Source: Pelecanus crispus (lineage: Eukaryota; Chordata; Aves; Pelecaniformes; Pelecanidae). Taken from it: DNA of 64,000 bases. The position numbers and the translations under genes were made by a program. Every line of letters starts with the position of its first letter. The stretch's first letter is position 1. The notes under the pieces were generated by a model. It was not told where the DNA came from, did not search any database, and saw only the letters and a program-made list of their open reading frames with translations. The DNA is taken from the NCBI RefSeq assembly GCF_030463565.1, contig NC_134652.1, forward strand, positions 10,009,897 to 10,073,896, in the 5' to 3' direction. Positions 10,976-25,628 of this stretch are shown here, piece by piece.

Positions 10976-13900
10976 ACTTGCTGTGGTTTTTTACAAACAA
11001 GAGGTTTAATGAAGCATTAAATAATTGTAAAACTACTCTTCGTGAAATCATCACCTTTGAAGATGGGTGTTCTGAAGCAGGCAGCAGTCCTGACTCCTTC
11101 ATATGGTTTCTCTTTAATGGGCAATAGTACAGAGTTGGCTGAAAGTAACTCTCTCACCACAGTATGTAGGATGAAAGGTGAGAATATAGAGAAATATATA
11201 GGCCCATGTGAAATGAGGGAAGCGTTGCTCCTATACAACTGGCATCTGCTACATTTAGTCCTAGCATAGCACAGGACAGGTACAATGAAAGGCCATCAGG
11301 CTTGAGGTGAACGTGGCGGAGCTGGTGGCAAACATGGAGAAAGGTGCTGGAGTAAATCGGAGTAACTAAAACAGAGTAGTGGAATCTATACTGTGGAGGT
11401 TTTGGCTTCCTTTAAACCTAAGTTAGCTTTTCTGAAAGTCTGTATCTAGCACACATACTGCAGATCTAGACTTTGAAAAGCGCCTCCAGCCCAGTCCCTG
11501 AGTTTCAGTTATATTTTTCATGTTTTAGATGTAGGTGGAATAGTATAGTAGAGTGATTGCTGTAACTCTGTCCTTCTGCTTCCTAAACAGATGGGATATA
11601 GCAGAAATTAGAAATATTTGTTTTCCTGTGTTACTAGAGATTTTTTAAAAAAGTCACTTGAATTATTTGCATGCTGAAAAATGAATGGCTAGAATCTGAG
11701 ATATTCTGTGTTTGTGTTACCTGCAGTTTTTAATTAAATACAACTAGATAGCTCAAAAAATACTTAACTTTCTCCTGGATATTGATGTCTTTCATCTGTT
11801 TCAAACTGGGATGGTATCAGCCTCTCATGGGAGGCAGAGAGGAGCACTGTCTGCACTGTTACTGAAGCACTTGGGGTAATGTGTATGTCTGTCTGTCCGT
11901 ATCACCGTTGCTGTATTTCAGGCAGTATGTGGTGTTATATAATCCCCGAGCAGTTCAAAACCAGCAACAAGTTCTTTCTTTTACTGTTTCTGCCCGTAGT
12001 GAGTAGTGGTCTTAATTTACAGAAGACGCTAGATTAGGGTATTTCCAGCAGCAGGCCAGCTGGGACCCTCTGAGTCATGGAGGAGAACGGTAATTCAGGC
12101 CAGGCAGCAAACAGATGCCAAGGACCTCCTGAAAAGCAAGGGGGCAGGTGGAACCAAGCTCTGGAATCGTTCTCCTGCTGAATGCACCGAATTAATCTTG
12201 CTATTTTGGGCGGGTCTAATTTCTTCTTTCACTTGTTTTTTAGCTACTTACGCATACACTGCTTTTGTGCTGTGACTATTCTGTTGCAAGGCTGGGTTTA
12301 ATAGGATACTTTTGTTTTCTCCCCTTGGGCAGTATCTAAACTCATTGTGGCTTCTGTTTATGGAGATATTTCCAAGCTGATGACAGTTTAATATTCTGTA
12401 ATATTATTGATCTCATGACTGCTTGCACAAAGATCACCAGAGAAGGGAGAGCTGTAGAAATATCTCTCTCTGATGGAAACGAAACTGTATTTTTAATCGT
12501 TAGCTTGTTAAGGAATCTTCGAGCTTGTGGAAGGTGACTGGTTTTATGTGTTTGCTTATTGGTTAGGAGAAGGGAGTGACAGTGTGGCTTCTGCCTGCTG
12601 GTAGTATCTGCACATCCCAGTTTGAACTGAGAGAGCCAGTGCTGAATCTCAGACACTTTTCTTTTGCAGCTCATTCAGTCTGTGCCTTATCAGTTGGGTT
12701 TGCCAGCAAGTAAGTGTCATCTTTTTTGCGTTCATTTGTCTTTCACTAAGAGAACGGAAAGGGGTGCGTATGGGGGGTTGCTCCAAGAGCTACAGTGCTT
12801 GTTTATTGTTGGTCTCATATTTAAGTGAATGCACTTTTGTTTAAACATATAGTTATTTACTTATATTGCATGTTGTCTGACCATATGGTTCATACAAGCG
12901 GAACACAGCTGTTCAAGTAAGCATATTTTTCATGTTAGTCTAATGGGCTTTTAATGTGACATGACTGCGACTCTCCAGGAGGTAGAGTTAGACCCCCTCA
13001 GCTTATGCAGTATGTTGTTACCAGAGGAAACAGCTCCCGATACTGGGACCAGAACGTATCAGGCAACCAAGCCACCTGTAGATGCAGCTTTCTCCTTTCT
13101 GTATACTGAAGTTTTCTCTTGAGAGTGTGAGTTTTCTCTACAGTGTGAAAGACTTTAAAAAGCGCATACTTATCTGACTGCTGTCATACCTGGTGAAAAT
13201 GTATAAACTTTTACTTGTAGGCTTAGTCTGATAGTCTAGTGAAGATGTGGAAGAAATCCATTTCTTCATAAAGCTGTCACATTAGTTGTATAGTAGCAGG
13301 GTTTCAGTGTGACCCTGTTCTTACTTTGTTCTGTGTGGGATCCCTTTTTTACATCATACTATTAAGTGTATTTGATATGATTGTAATCCTGCTTCCCTAG
13401 GTTATGTCAGAGACGCGTAGGCACTCCGTGATCACTTGGCATGCATGGCAGTGGTGGTTGCTGCACTGCAGTGACTCCACGCTGCATCAGCCAGCTCAGG
13501 ACGTGCTCGTGTGTCGTGTTATGTGATCAGACAGTTGTCTTCCCCTGTGGTTTGGTGCTCCATCCATCTCTGGAATCTTTCTCGGAACAGAGTGACTGCT
13601 TCCTGACAATGACAAGTAAAACCTCCACCGATTGACGTGTTCCCATACCCGCATGATAAGATGCAGCTAGCTGTTACTGCCTGCCTGTTGAGAACCAAGT
13701 GTATACAGCTGGTTTGTCCTATCTGCCTGGCAAGGCTGGCTACTTCTATTTGTGGCTCCAGATAAGAGCTGATAAAAAACCAGAGCTGAAAATGGTGTGG
13801 CCTGTCCCCCAGAAGGTGAGCTCTGCCGGCCTCCTGATAGGCAAAGAATCTCAGGCAGCCAGCAGCTGACTCGGCTGGAGTTAACAGGGGAGTGATGGAC

Positions 13901-14837
13901 AGGGGAATGACGGACGGGAGGGATAAGAGATGCTGAGGAGCACAGCTCCAGGAGCACTATTCAGAGCAGTTGTCTTTGGCTGTTTTGTAACAGTCACTTA
14001 CCTTGCTAAGGAATTACACTGTTGTGTGTTACAAATGCAAGTTTAATTGGATTCTGCATTATCGCCGGTTGTAATAAATAAGTTTTAATCTCTGTTTTAC
14101 CAGGAGGACGCTACTCTTACCATACCAAGTCGTTAATGGTTACCAGGCAATGGAAGCAGGAGGCTGAGGGGAGGGAGGGTTAGATGAGGAGGTTGGAGAG
14201 AGAACAGACTGAGCTGGAGACCTCATTGTTTACTTTTTGTCTTTAATAAGCATTAACATCAACAAGAATGAATTAATAGCTTATAAAGAAGTAAAAAGTT
14301 TTTGATGTAAAGCATCTATGTACACAAATAACTTTTCTGGAAAAATGAAGACTCTTCACTGCAATGTCTGTTACATATGTAAATGCGTGTGGGATCAGGC
14401 CCTAAATTACAATGTGCATGAGCAGAGATTTTAATATCTCAAATTAAATTGTGATCTGATACAAATGATAATTTTCTATCATTGTCAGTTGATTACAGTT
14501 CATTTTACCCTATTGCATGTACTAGGAGAGGAAACTTTGAGGCTAGCAAAATTGCTATAATAAGACTTTATTATTAAGCCTGTGATTCATCTTCTGGGTT
14601 AGAGGGAAATGCTGGTTTCAGTATAGTGTATTGCTTAACAGAACAAGCTTTAAGCTTTCATAGTAACAATGTAAAAGTTTACATAGCTGGGGTACCTGTA
14701 GAGATAGGTTGCATTATCTTAACAAGGTAAGTAGCATTTGTGGTAGGAGTATTTCAAATAGTAGACAGTGTCCCGGTTCTTGATATCAAATATAAATTGG
14801 AAAACATAGTTAGCTTCCATATGGTAGCCTAAACTAA

Positions 14838-14859
14838 AAAAACAAAACAAAACAAAACA
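14838..14859. repeat. (ACAAA)n microsatellite
   Basis: Four near-perfect AACAAA/ACAAA units following an A-run. Confidence 0.85.
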
Positions 14860-17800
14860 CACCACCTCATAAATAAGCAATTCTGCCATGAGAATATGGA
14901 TGGTGTCCTAAACTTTTCTAGTTCTCACTATGTGGCATAAATGTCTGTAATTTGATTAGGCTATGCCAGGTGGAAATGTTTCACTGTGTATGAATGTTTT
15001 ACATGCTATAGCGCTATCAGATATCAAAAGGCAATTACCACCTAATATTGTTGCTAATTATAAGGCAAAGCCAAGTCTTGGCATACAGGAAGCATTCCAC
15101 AAACCACAAACACAGAGTATCCCATGGAGAAGAAACTTTCAGCTTCTATTAAAACATTGTTATAAATCAGCATAAAGCAGTTTCTTAATTATGGAACAAA
15201 TGCGCTAATTTTCTTCTTTTCTTAGCTGTCTTTCAAGCTTATTTATGAAAGTCCACATCCATATGTACTTCCAGAATCCGTTGTGGTATGTTTAGGTTCC
15301 AGGCATGCGTTTGATTCTTTTATGTGATGACTTCTGCAAGGCTACATCATCTGTAGTGAGCTTGAGCTTGATGGGGAAGGGGGAGGGTTCCTAAGTTTAG
15401 GTTTTGGGATGCTCTGTAATATTTGACTTTGAACTGGATCTTCCTCCCTTGAAGGACTGGGAAGAAGTTAGGGTCATGTAAGCAGACACTGTATCAACAG
15501 GCTGGAATGTGTTTTAAATCATTAGTTCTTTCACCTTTGATCTGTCATCAGATTCCTTCAGTGGCGGCAGGAGGAGGCTGCAGACTGGCTGCTGGGTAGT
15601 TAGTGCTATTAATAGTTTGGTGTCAGTGGATGGACAGTTTAAATATGAAGACGTTCTTGCAGTAGATATCCAGTACAGTGTTTGAAAAGATCTCTGCATT
15701 TCCACAAATACTTCAGAAACAGAGGCTGATCTGTAGACACGGTAACATAACTGGTGGATAGAATGTGCTCCTTCCTGAGCATTGGGAAATTATATGAGGT
15801 CCCTTGAAGCTCTGAATCACTGAACCAAAGAGCCTTCTTTATATAATAGGCTCTCCAGGCCTGTAATTCTCTTTCAGTACACTACGGTTCTGGTTGCCAA
15901 CTTGTGAACTCCCCTTTTCAGCTTGGTTATTGAAACAGCCTTTAACATTATTAAGTCTTTTGAGTTTTCTCAAGAGTGTTTGTATTTTCATTTTTGTCCT
16001 AAACCTGAGTGTCTTGGCTTCCATTTAAAGAAAAGGGCATTTCTAGTCATTAAAATGTAAAACACTGGAAAACATGACTCTGAAATGCTCTAACAGCAGA
16101 ACACAAATAAAAAGGACGGAAATGTTACAATATCCTGGTTTGGATGGTCAGGACTTTGGGGATCTGACTCAAGGTCTTGAAGGATTACAACTCTGCTTCC
16201 TTTATCCATGGTAGAAAGTCCCATGGAACGGAATGAGGAAGAGCAAGTTGAGATTTTAAGGGTGAAAACAAAAGAGTAGTACTTGTTGCTGAAGAGTTTA
16301 GTATATAAATCAAGTGAAAAAGCTAAAAGCGGGCACACTGTTATCTGTGTGCACAGGGAGGCCTAATGAGGGATAGCGAGAACACACTTAAGGGCAGCAA
16401 ATCAGGTTTGAACAGTTTAGAAAATCCAGGAAGCAATGGGATTCTGCTGTTCCTGGGAAGCTAATGGAGGTTAAAATGTCTCCCATGACAGGAAATGGGA
16501 TTCAGATGTGAATTCATGCATTCAGGTACCTTGATATGAAAGCAAGCCTCAGCTGCAGCTGTGAGAGTAGCCATTTCTGTATTTGCATATCTTAGCTGCT
16601 GTGGCTTGAAGTCCGTTCTTTTTCTTCCAGTGATTCCTATTGGTATTTCACTTCAGGTTCAGGTAAGAGCCTGGGACGTTTGCTGTAAGATAGGCTGGTT
16701 TCCTGCAAAACGACCATAACCCTCCCGTAACCCCTAAGCAGCAGGGAGAGATCTGTCTCATTAGTGGCAGGAGCCTTTGGGATGGCAATGGGCTGTTTCA
16801 GGGGTGCAGCAGATTTTAAACTACCTGCAACCCCTTGGTAGTGAAAGTCACCAGTCATCCTCAACACTTGTGGAAAAGTCTCCGTAAGAATTCCTGAGGA
16901 TCCCTTGCTCCGTGCTGAAGAGGCACGGTGAGCGAGGTGACTGCAGGCCTTGACAGTAGGGCTCAAACTATACCCATGGTTCTACCTCACACTGTTCTCC
17001 CATCCTCTGACCCTTTCCCACCCTTCTACTTGTTTTCAATAGCAATGTCCAATTTTATTTGGGTCTTTTTTTCATATAAAACACTGAATTGTTAATTTTT
17101 GCTTTAGATATTGACAGCAAAAAAATCGCAAGCAGATCCATTTTGAAGTGGATCCTTGTTTTGCTCTTGGGGATTTAATGCTATTAATGGCAGTTGGTTG
17201 ACACTGATCCTAGTTTAGTTGTGCCTGAGGTCTCTTTCAGTGACCAAATATTTGACAGGAAATGAAATTAATTGCACTGCTTGGCTGATGTGGATGAATG
17301 CTGACAGATGCCATGTCAGATTTTAACAAACTACTGGATCCCTTTGAAAGTAGAGGGCCAGCAGGATGCTTTACAGGTGCTTGATGCATGGGGCAGAGCA
17401 TCCTTCTGAGAATACGAAAAGTTGCTGGGGTTTTATCCTTCATTTGCCTGGCTTGTTTCGTAAGTCTATGGGTGAGGAAGATTTGGTTTTGTTCTATTCT
17501 TACATCCTTGGTTTGCATATTTATAAACTTTTTAGACATCTCTCATCTAGATAGTTGTAGCCAAGCTATCCCAGGCTAAACTTTGACATTTTTCCACTGA
17601 CTGCATTTTGTTCAAGGTTCATTTCCCACAGACCCGTAAATGACTTTGATCTCCACCTAGTGCTTAGTTTAATGTGAGAGGTATTTTAAATGATTGAATG
17701 ATTCTTGCCATTGTTTCCATCCTGATGCAGAAAACATTGATATTTCAGTTGGGAAGCTGTCACATTGCTACATTATATATGGCTGCTGTTTGCTTGCTGT

Positions 17801-20800
17801 TGAGCTCGGATACTAGCTATTGTCCATTAGATTGCTAGAAAGACTGAAATACATGCATGTCAGGTGCAGACAGGAAAGTTTCCCCTGTGGATATGTCCTT
17901 ATATTTCTCATAAGGAGAAAACCGAAGACGACTGACCTCATAGGACGGAAGGCAGTGTCATGGCATTGACCTGGATGTTGATTAACTTAAAACTCTGAGC
18001 TCATCTGAAGCTCAGTCACCACTAGTGGTTTCAGTTGAGTGAATGCTTGCATTAAATGCTTAGGGGTTTCACTCAAGTACCCCACTGAGAATTACTTGTG
18101 TCATAATGGCAGTGGCACTCAGTAGTCATGCAGGCAGGTTGTTTGAAATGGAGGGTCAAGGCTTTTCAAGGGAAGAGGAGAAGGGCCTGGCTGGAGGCTA
18201 GAGGGTGCTTCTGATGGGGATCCCAGACCAATTTAGGGGAAGAGGGGAGAAAAGCAGTCTCTTTTGCTTAGGAGGTATTTTAGCTGCTAAACCTTTCTTC
18301 CAGCTGGTGACTAGATAATGAAGCAGATCTTAACACCACCTGTATTTGTTCCATGTATATAAAGCTCTTTTGACTTTCCAGGGTTGTTTCTAAAGTCAGT
18401 CTGTTGAAACGAGAAGAGATTCCAGAACCACTGGGAATGCTGGACACAGTTCCAAATAGCTTGGATCAAAGTGCATCTTGCATCAGTGTATGGCAAAAAA
18501 AATCTCCAGGAACAGGAGTGTGACAAACAGTTATCAGGACCTCTGTTCAGCTTTTGCAAAAAGCTGTATGCAGTTTCTTAATGGTGCCTTGTAATCTTTC
18601 TGCAATAGTAGCGCTGCAGCATGGCTTCTGAGATTTACCATTCTCATGTGGTCTGCTGATGATACTTTGATGTGCATTCATTCTTTAAATGACTTAAGGA
18701 ACCGGAGGTTTATGCCATCAAGAAAATTGTTGATAAGAGGAGTAAAACAAAGGCAGAGAAAGACTTAGTTCACTTGAAATGTGGAGACTTTAAACTTTAA
18801 TAAGAACATGAACCTTGCTTTCATCAGGATTTGTTAAGCTCTCTCTTAGGCAAAAAAAGAAACAGATTTTTCCTCTGTATTTGTTTAGATGTAGATGATA
18901 AACTGAAACATTGCCAAATTCCTTTCTACCTTCAAACAAGAAGTTCATTATGTCCTAAGAAATAGATGTTGTATGAATATTTCCCTGCTTGAGAACAGCA
19001 CCATTATTCTATGAAGCTTAGAAACACAAGAAAGAAATAAAACCCCAACAGGAAATTGAGTTTGCACCTTATTTAATGCGTGGTGACAAAGCAGATCATT
19101 AGACTTTTCTTAATGAACAGTGTTCAATTCTGCAAACTGAGAGCCCATGCTCATAGAGTCTGCTTCTGTGGTTTTGTTTCTTCAGTGTTGAAACAATTTT
19201 TACTTAACATCAACATGGAGTAATTTTACTAAGGGCCTGGTTTTTCAACTCTCACTGACAGTAACCCTGTGGAAATCCTACATAATGCTCAGTAGGATCA
19301 AATCCTACTTCCATTCACTTTGAAAAAATCTGATCTCTTCATTATCATCATCTCTGTTAAAGCTTGGAAGTGACTCAGCTTAAGAATGATCCGAGTCCCT
19401 TGGAGATCACAGGCAATTGGATTGTTCTTGAGCAGCTACCTTTTGTCATAATAGCTCAGGCTTGCATATGCAGACCCTGTAGCTTTGAGAACTGACAGCA
19501 ACACTGACGGTACCTCCAATCTTTTTGTGCTCCAAGGATGCAAAACAGTAGCTCCAGAGAGTAGTTGAAGAGAGAAGCAGCTTCTAGGTCTGTGTTTTCC
19601 ATACAGTGTGAGGCAGGACTGTATCCCAGCTTATTCCATTCACTAGAGAGCCAGGATGGTCTGTTCGGAATATGAAATCCTTTGATATACAGACTCTGAG
19701 AAAAAGGCTGAGTTCCTCCAGGAGCTGTTGGTTTTCTTTTTTTGTTTAAAGAAAAATGCTGTTGTTTTTTTTTTTTTTCTCTATGCTTGTGGTATCTCAC
19801 AGAATATAGAAAATAGAAATGGTTCCCAGTGTCTCATGTTTCAGAAGGGAGGTTCTGGTCATGTAAAACAGAATTTCTTCCATTATAGCGGGCCGGAAGG
19901 GTTCTTGGGGAACTGTTATTCTCCTGTAGAACTATTTCCATGTGATGGATGTTTACAGAATACCTCTCGCTTTTTGCCTTCTCAAGCATGATTTGTGCAT
20001 CACTATTGGCTCCACTAATTAATTATTTCAAAGTTGTTTTTCCCATCAGCATAGGACAAAACAAAAGAACACAATTTGATGTTTCCTATTAACTGTCATC
20101 ATTTTGGTATTTGTTTTTCTCTGATGACATGATATTTGTATCGCAGCAATTGCCTAGATCACACTGTTGGCTTTTATTGTACGTATGTAGTGATCACAGC
20201 TGGTTTCTCTTCATTGCCTCTGCTGTTTGTGGCATGAACGATGCAGATGGTCTTAAATAAAAACAATCACAATTGGTCCATCTTTTCTGTGGTATTTCTA
20301 CAGTGGTCATAAATATGTCTGCTAAGGGAATATGTTTAAGATTGAGGGGATTTGCTGTCAGAACCGTGACTTCTGCACAGTTGCAGAAGGAAAACGAAAA
20401 AAAAAAGCTGTTTAAATCCCTTCCTTGTTTGTACGCTCTATTGTACACCAAGTGTGGATACAGTCGTATTCATCCTTTCTGATTTGATCTCTGACTCAAA
20501 GTGAAAGCAGCCTGCTGGAACAGCGGTTTTTTCAACCATGGGTGTTAACAGTCTGGGTGACCCTTGTTTTGCCCATGTAGCTTAAAGCTGTGATTAGTGA
20601 TAGGAACACATGTGCTAAATTGTCTACAAAAATCCGTTGTAATGTGGGGCTGCCAGGACTTGTCTTTAATTCCTGCAGATTGGTGTGTGCTTCCTGCTGT
20701 GAGTACGCCAAAGATGATGAATCTGCTGGTGGTTCACATCATAAGCCCTTCTGCTTGTGCCTGAATTCATGACTTGCCAGTACAAGAGAATTTAACTCAT

Positions 20801-22250
20801 TCTGAGTTATTGACAAGAAGAATAAGAGATTAGGTAGAAAGGAGACTTCATAAATAAAAGGGCAATAGCAGGAATTTATTTTTAATAACAGTAATTACTG
20901 TCTTTAAAAGACTTGCCAAACAATTTTGTCCCACATTTTCGTCACTAGGCTTGAATCCCTGTGGCCACACAAAAGCGATAGAGCTTAGTAATTGTGAGTG
21001 CATGAACCCTTTCATTCAAAGTTTGTAGTGTTTTTTGCAAGCATTGATGTGCCACAGACCTCTGTATGATACATTGAAGCTGGATTTTCAGAAGAAGCTA
21101 GAACAGAGCTAGCAGTGAAAGTTATTTTTTATCATCCTACCTTGTAAGACCCATTGCCTAGGCAGGTAAAGAGAGCCATAATGACTAAACAAGTTTTTCA
21201 AAAGATGACCCGTTGCTAGAACTGGGGACCATAGTAAAGAGCCAGAGAGTTCATATATTCAGCTTCTGAGGTAGATCCGGCAGTGTCCTGAGTGCCTTCA
21301 GCTTGAAGCTGAAATATATACAGATGCGGATGTTAAAGCTACAAGCTAAATTACAAACTAAAGGAGATTAGGAAGAAACTTTTGCATAGACACATGAGTA
21401 TTCCATAGATCTTAATGAAATTTAGCAGCTTCTGAAGCATCGGGTATTGTCCACTCCATGATAATACTCCAGTGCATACAGTGTACAGATCTAGAAGTCT
21501 GAATACTGAAGTAATCCCTAACAACTTTTAGACATTAAAGTAGAATTCTCAGTTACTCCATGATCTAATTGTAAGAATCCACCAAAGGTAACTTAGAAAA
21601 GCGAACCAATTGTAAGTAGGCTTAGGTTTCACCTCTGGACCTCCAGTCGAAAATGCCTGGATGGTCCCCAGCTCAGGAGTCTAAGGTAATGTGGTGTAGA
21701 GGTCATGGTATTTTCTGCCTAATGGTTACGTGATGTTGTACTGTTAGTTTGAAAATATTATTTTAAACAAAATGGAGATCAGTAGAAAAAAACGGAAGAA
21801 TGAAAGAGGGTTTTTTTCTGGAGGTGTACCTGAAAACCAGCTTAGAGCATTTTGCAACATTATAATAGAGACTTAACAATAATTCTCTTAATTCTCCTAA
21901 GTCACTGATAACTGAGTTTTGGCTGCTTGTGGATTTAATGCCACCATGAAATGTAATTTGTTTGTACATGAAATATTAACACTGTTCTATGCAGAAGTGT
22001 GAAACTGGAAGAATGCTAGCACTGATACTGCTTCAATTCTAAGTTGCATTTTAGTTCATTCTGTTTATTGTCATTCTATTAATTACTGTTACAGTAACAC
22101 TCATTAGAGGCTTGGCAACAGGCAAACACAGAGAATTTGCAATCCCTGCTCCAAACACCTTGCAATTTCAATTTTCAAGGCAGGTGGTTAATAGGATATT
22201 AGCCCATTACAATGGGGGAGAGAACAAATGTTGTGCACATCATCATGCTT

Positions 22251-22298
22251 GGACTTTGTGGCAGAGATATGAATTGAACCCAGCTCCCCTGATAATCT
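22251..22298 (+). mobile_element. Possible short MIR-like fragment
   Basis: GGCAGAGATATGAATTGAAC followed by CCAGCTCCCCTG matches the order of the MIR 3' part (ggcagagctgggattcgaac, then cca). Very short, so low confidence. Confidence 0.25.
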
Positions 22299-23947
22299 TT
22301 CTGTATTTCATATTTTATTTTTTCAAGGACTCTGTAACTGTAGGGACTTAGAATGCTGCTTATTTATTTTCCCTTAATAAGCAGATTTTCTGGTATTTGA
22401 TATTTCTGATATTTGATCTGAATGTACTGGAATATTATGAAGAGGAATGAGATGGAATTGCTTGCAGAGTAAGAGTTATCCTAGCATCCTAGACCACTGT
22501 AAAGAGTAGTTTCTGTTACTGCATTACACAGATACAGCAATATACAGAAGAGCAGTAGGAGTGGCTGAAACCAAAATGCCTGGGAGCTGCCATATATCTA
22601 TTTGTTAAGAATTCATCTGGCAGCTCCTATTTCTGCTTTCTCACAGAGGTGAATAAAGAGAACTTCTAAAAGCCCACATGAAGCAAGTAGTATTTTTGGT
22701 GCTGCTGTGGGACATTAAATAGGTAGGTTCAAGTCCTTTGTTCAACCCAAGCTAAAGCAGAAGTGTGAATTCAGTCTCCCATCTCCCATGGCACTATCTT
22801 CATAGGAGTTGGCTGTTTTGGGATGGTTTGCTTTCTGTCTCCTGTGTTGACCAGAAATGCCAATGTAGCACTATGAATATTTTCTTAAAGCAGAACAGGC
22901 ACCTGGTTGTGATACGTGTTGGTTTGGGTGAATAAGCATTTAACAGGGAAAAACTGCCAAGTCACAGAAATCCTTGACTGGTCCTTCACCCTTTTACTGA
23001 TACAATTATTTTTCCCAATAAAGTTGTACATGACCACAAGTCTATATCCAAGTATTAGAGTTGTTTATCTAATCTGTGAAGTACAGGGAGTATAGTATGT
23101 GAAGGACTAACACAAGACCAATGCAGATTAGGCACTCAAAGGTAATAGTTCTTGGGACATTAATTTGTTCAGAATACAGGTAGGGAATGCTCCTTATTCC
23201 TATCTGCTTTATTCAGTATCCAACATACTATTGTATAATTTGGCTGCATGTATCATGAAGTGGAGATGTGGTTAGATTCTTGAATGCTTGATTGTCTCTT
23301 CACTGCAGCTTTCTCTGAGTATTTCTGTCTAAATTAATACTGTAAAATCAACCTGAACATTTCAAAGATCATACTTTGTAAAGCAAAACAAAAAGTATTA
23401 ATGCAGCGATGATGGAGCAGCTCAGTGTTATCTGGGGACTGGAGGAGTTGGTCTAAACTATACAACATTTCTAAAATATTGTTTCAAAAAGGCGCAGCAC
23501 CTTGAAAGCTTGTTAAAATAAAGCACATGCTTGCAGGAAAAATGTATGCTAATGTATAAAATAGTAAAATCTGTCCTACTTATGGAATCATATCTTTCCT
23601 TCTGCTCACCTCCAGTCCCAGAAGTGAAAGCAAGATTGCGTTGGTACAAATAACTCTGATAACATGATTAACTGGATGATTGCAGGTAACTGAGGTCTTG
23701 GCAAGGACCATGAAAGTTATGATTATGTAGATTCCTCCAGGGTCTTTATTACAGGCTGTCTTGTAGCCAGAGAATACTAACCATCTCCTGGGAAGTCAAG
23801 GTATGTAGTGACAGGAGAAGAAAGCAAAAATCTGATAGAAGGGAGCAAGACCACCAGGGTCATCTCATTTGGCAGCAGCTAGACTGTTGCTGACATCCCT
23901 ACTAGGTATATTTTTCCAATCCATCTGTGTGTTTTTTTTTCTTCCAG

Positions 23948-24131
23948 TGTGCGGCTGTGACTTGGCACAAGGAGGCTTTTTCATTAAGAATGGCGAATAT
24001 CTTTGCACCTTGGATTACCAGCGCATGTATGGTACCCGCTGCAACGGTTGTGGGGAGTTTGTGGAAGGAGAAGTTGTGACAGCTCTGGGAAAAACTTACC
24101 ATCCGAGCTGCTTTGCCTGTACTGTTTGCAA
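23948..24131 (+). CDS. ABLIM1: ABLIM1 exon: end of LIM1 and start of LIM2
   Basis: The 184-nt exon is preceded by a strong T-rich tract ending TTCTTCCAG and followed by GTAAGT. Its first two bases complete GTG (Val) with the G of the previous exon. Sixty full codons follow, then AA of a Lys codon. It encodes the second finger of LIM1 (C-G-C at residues 1-3, then C-T-L-D-Y around residue 19), a short T-R spacer, and the first finger of LIM2 (C-N-G-C, with H-P-S-C and C at residues 51, 54 and 57). LIM domains bind proteins rather than DNA; in abLIM they are the non-actin docking end. The frame stays open upstream to 23869, but that stretch starts at TTG and is intronic. Confidence 0.97.
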
Positions 24132-25628
24132 GTAAGTCATCCCTTTCAACTAACATGGCATGAACCCAGTACAAGGAAAACGGGGAGAAAGGTATCGCCA
24201 TGAGACACAAATCTCAAGACATATTTCTCTTTGGGAAGGATTTGGTTGGAAAAGATCTGCTGCAAGTCTGACTTTGAGGGTCTTCAAAATACCACTCATT
24301 TATTTGGGGGACACAGCTTCTCTGCTACATACAGTTCCGTGTTCTCAGAAAGTTACTCTCACATCTGAAAGAAAGAAGTATCAGGCTTACATGTTGAGGT
24401 AATGAACATGGGCTGAGTTGTGTTCAGGTGATTGGCCCAGCTTGATGGGAGAAATGAGGTAAAGCAAAATTCTGGATACTACAGCAGAGAAGTCATTTAG
24501 GCTATAAGAATAGTTAAACAATTGAGTAAATGCACTGCAAGTAAAATCGAAGTTTTCTCAGGTAAGATTCAGCATAATGCCTGAGGGACACATAAGAAGC
24601 ATCAGATAGAGGTGTAGGTAGATTTCATAGAGAGGGAGGACCCAAAAGACAGGGCCTGTTCTTTTGTAGTCTTGGAGGGAGGTAGGACAGTGGAGTTCTG
24701 CAGAAGTCAGAATCTGACAACAGTCGAATTGTCTGAAACGTAATGCAGGAGGATGACATGAACAAGAAAGGCAAGAATATACGTTCTGAGATAGTACCTT
24801 GCTGGAGATCCCATCATATGATGCGTCTGAATATTAGTGTGGCAGACTTGCCAGGTTCTACCGTAATCTTTCATAGCTATCTCTGATGAGTAGTTTAAGT
24901 ACTTTCTCCTGTAGCTTGGTACATTTTTCAAGACCTCTTCTATTGAAAGTATTTTGATCATTTTTCCTTTTGGATTTAAATAGTGTGTGAATTTATTGCA
25001 TGTTGGTAATCGTATGATGTATATGTTTCAGATTTATTTCCCAAGGACAGTGTGAAAGTAGATGATATAATATGAAACATGACATCAATTTTCTGTACAT
25101 GGACTTGCATCAATCTTTTTATGTTGAATGAACAAAAGATGAGTCATTGGAACAGATTCATGAAATGCAGTATCCACTGTAATATGTTTCATTGTTGAAT
25201 ACAGATAAAAGCAGTGTATTTATGAGTGACTAGGTCCACATTCCTTCACTAGCCTCAAAACCATTCTGATTCTTCCTTTGAGTTCTCTTCTGTACCATTT
25301 GCTATCCAAAACATCACGCTGAGACCATCGTAAATGTAGCTGTTGTGTCTAAGCAGATTTCACTGTCGTCTACTCTTTAGATAAAGTATGTTTGATAACT
25401 TTTTTAAACCAAAATATAAGGCAGGTCTAACCTCTGCTCTGCTTCCATCCACAGACTGGATTTCTTCCAGTGCCTGGCTTTGCCAAGGCCACATTGTAGA
25501 ACCTATTTGGCCTGAGTTTCTGTAAAATATTGATTGCACTGGGAGAAGGCAGCAAACTCAAGGCATAGGGAACAGAGGATTTCTGGCATAACTTTTACTA
25601 AAATACATTTTTCTCTTTAACTCTCTAG
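24132..25628 (+). other. ABLIM1: ABLIM1 intron (1.5 kb) within LIM2
   Basis: GTAAGT to CTCTCTAG. It splits LIM2 between its two zinc fingers. No repeat or exon was recognised inside. Confidence 0.9.

Larger units (their letters stand above)
8036..23947 (+). other. ABLIM1: ABLIM1 intron (15.9 kb) within LIM1
   Basis: The intron starts GTAAG and ends CTTCCAG. It separates the two fingers of LIM1. It contains the CR1 copy (about 9155-9627), an imperfect CA/TG run (about 9800-9856), the C-rich minisatellite (9861-10702), a GC-rich unique stretch (about 10745-10975), an (ACAAA)n tract (14838-14859) and a faint MIR-like segment near 22251-22298. Nothing else was recognised in about 11000-22000; scattered open frames there have no splice context or motifs. 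Confidence 0.85.

Noticed and set aside
23869-24135. Frame continuous with the LIM1/LIM2 exon, with a hydrophobic, signal-peptide-like start (AAARLLLTSLLGIFF)
   Set aside because: It opens at TTG, not ATG, and the hydrophobic part is the intronic polypyrimidine region before a good acceptor. ABLIM1 is cytoplasmic.
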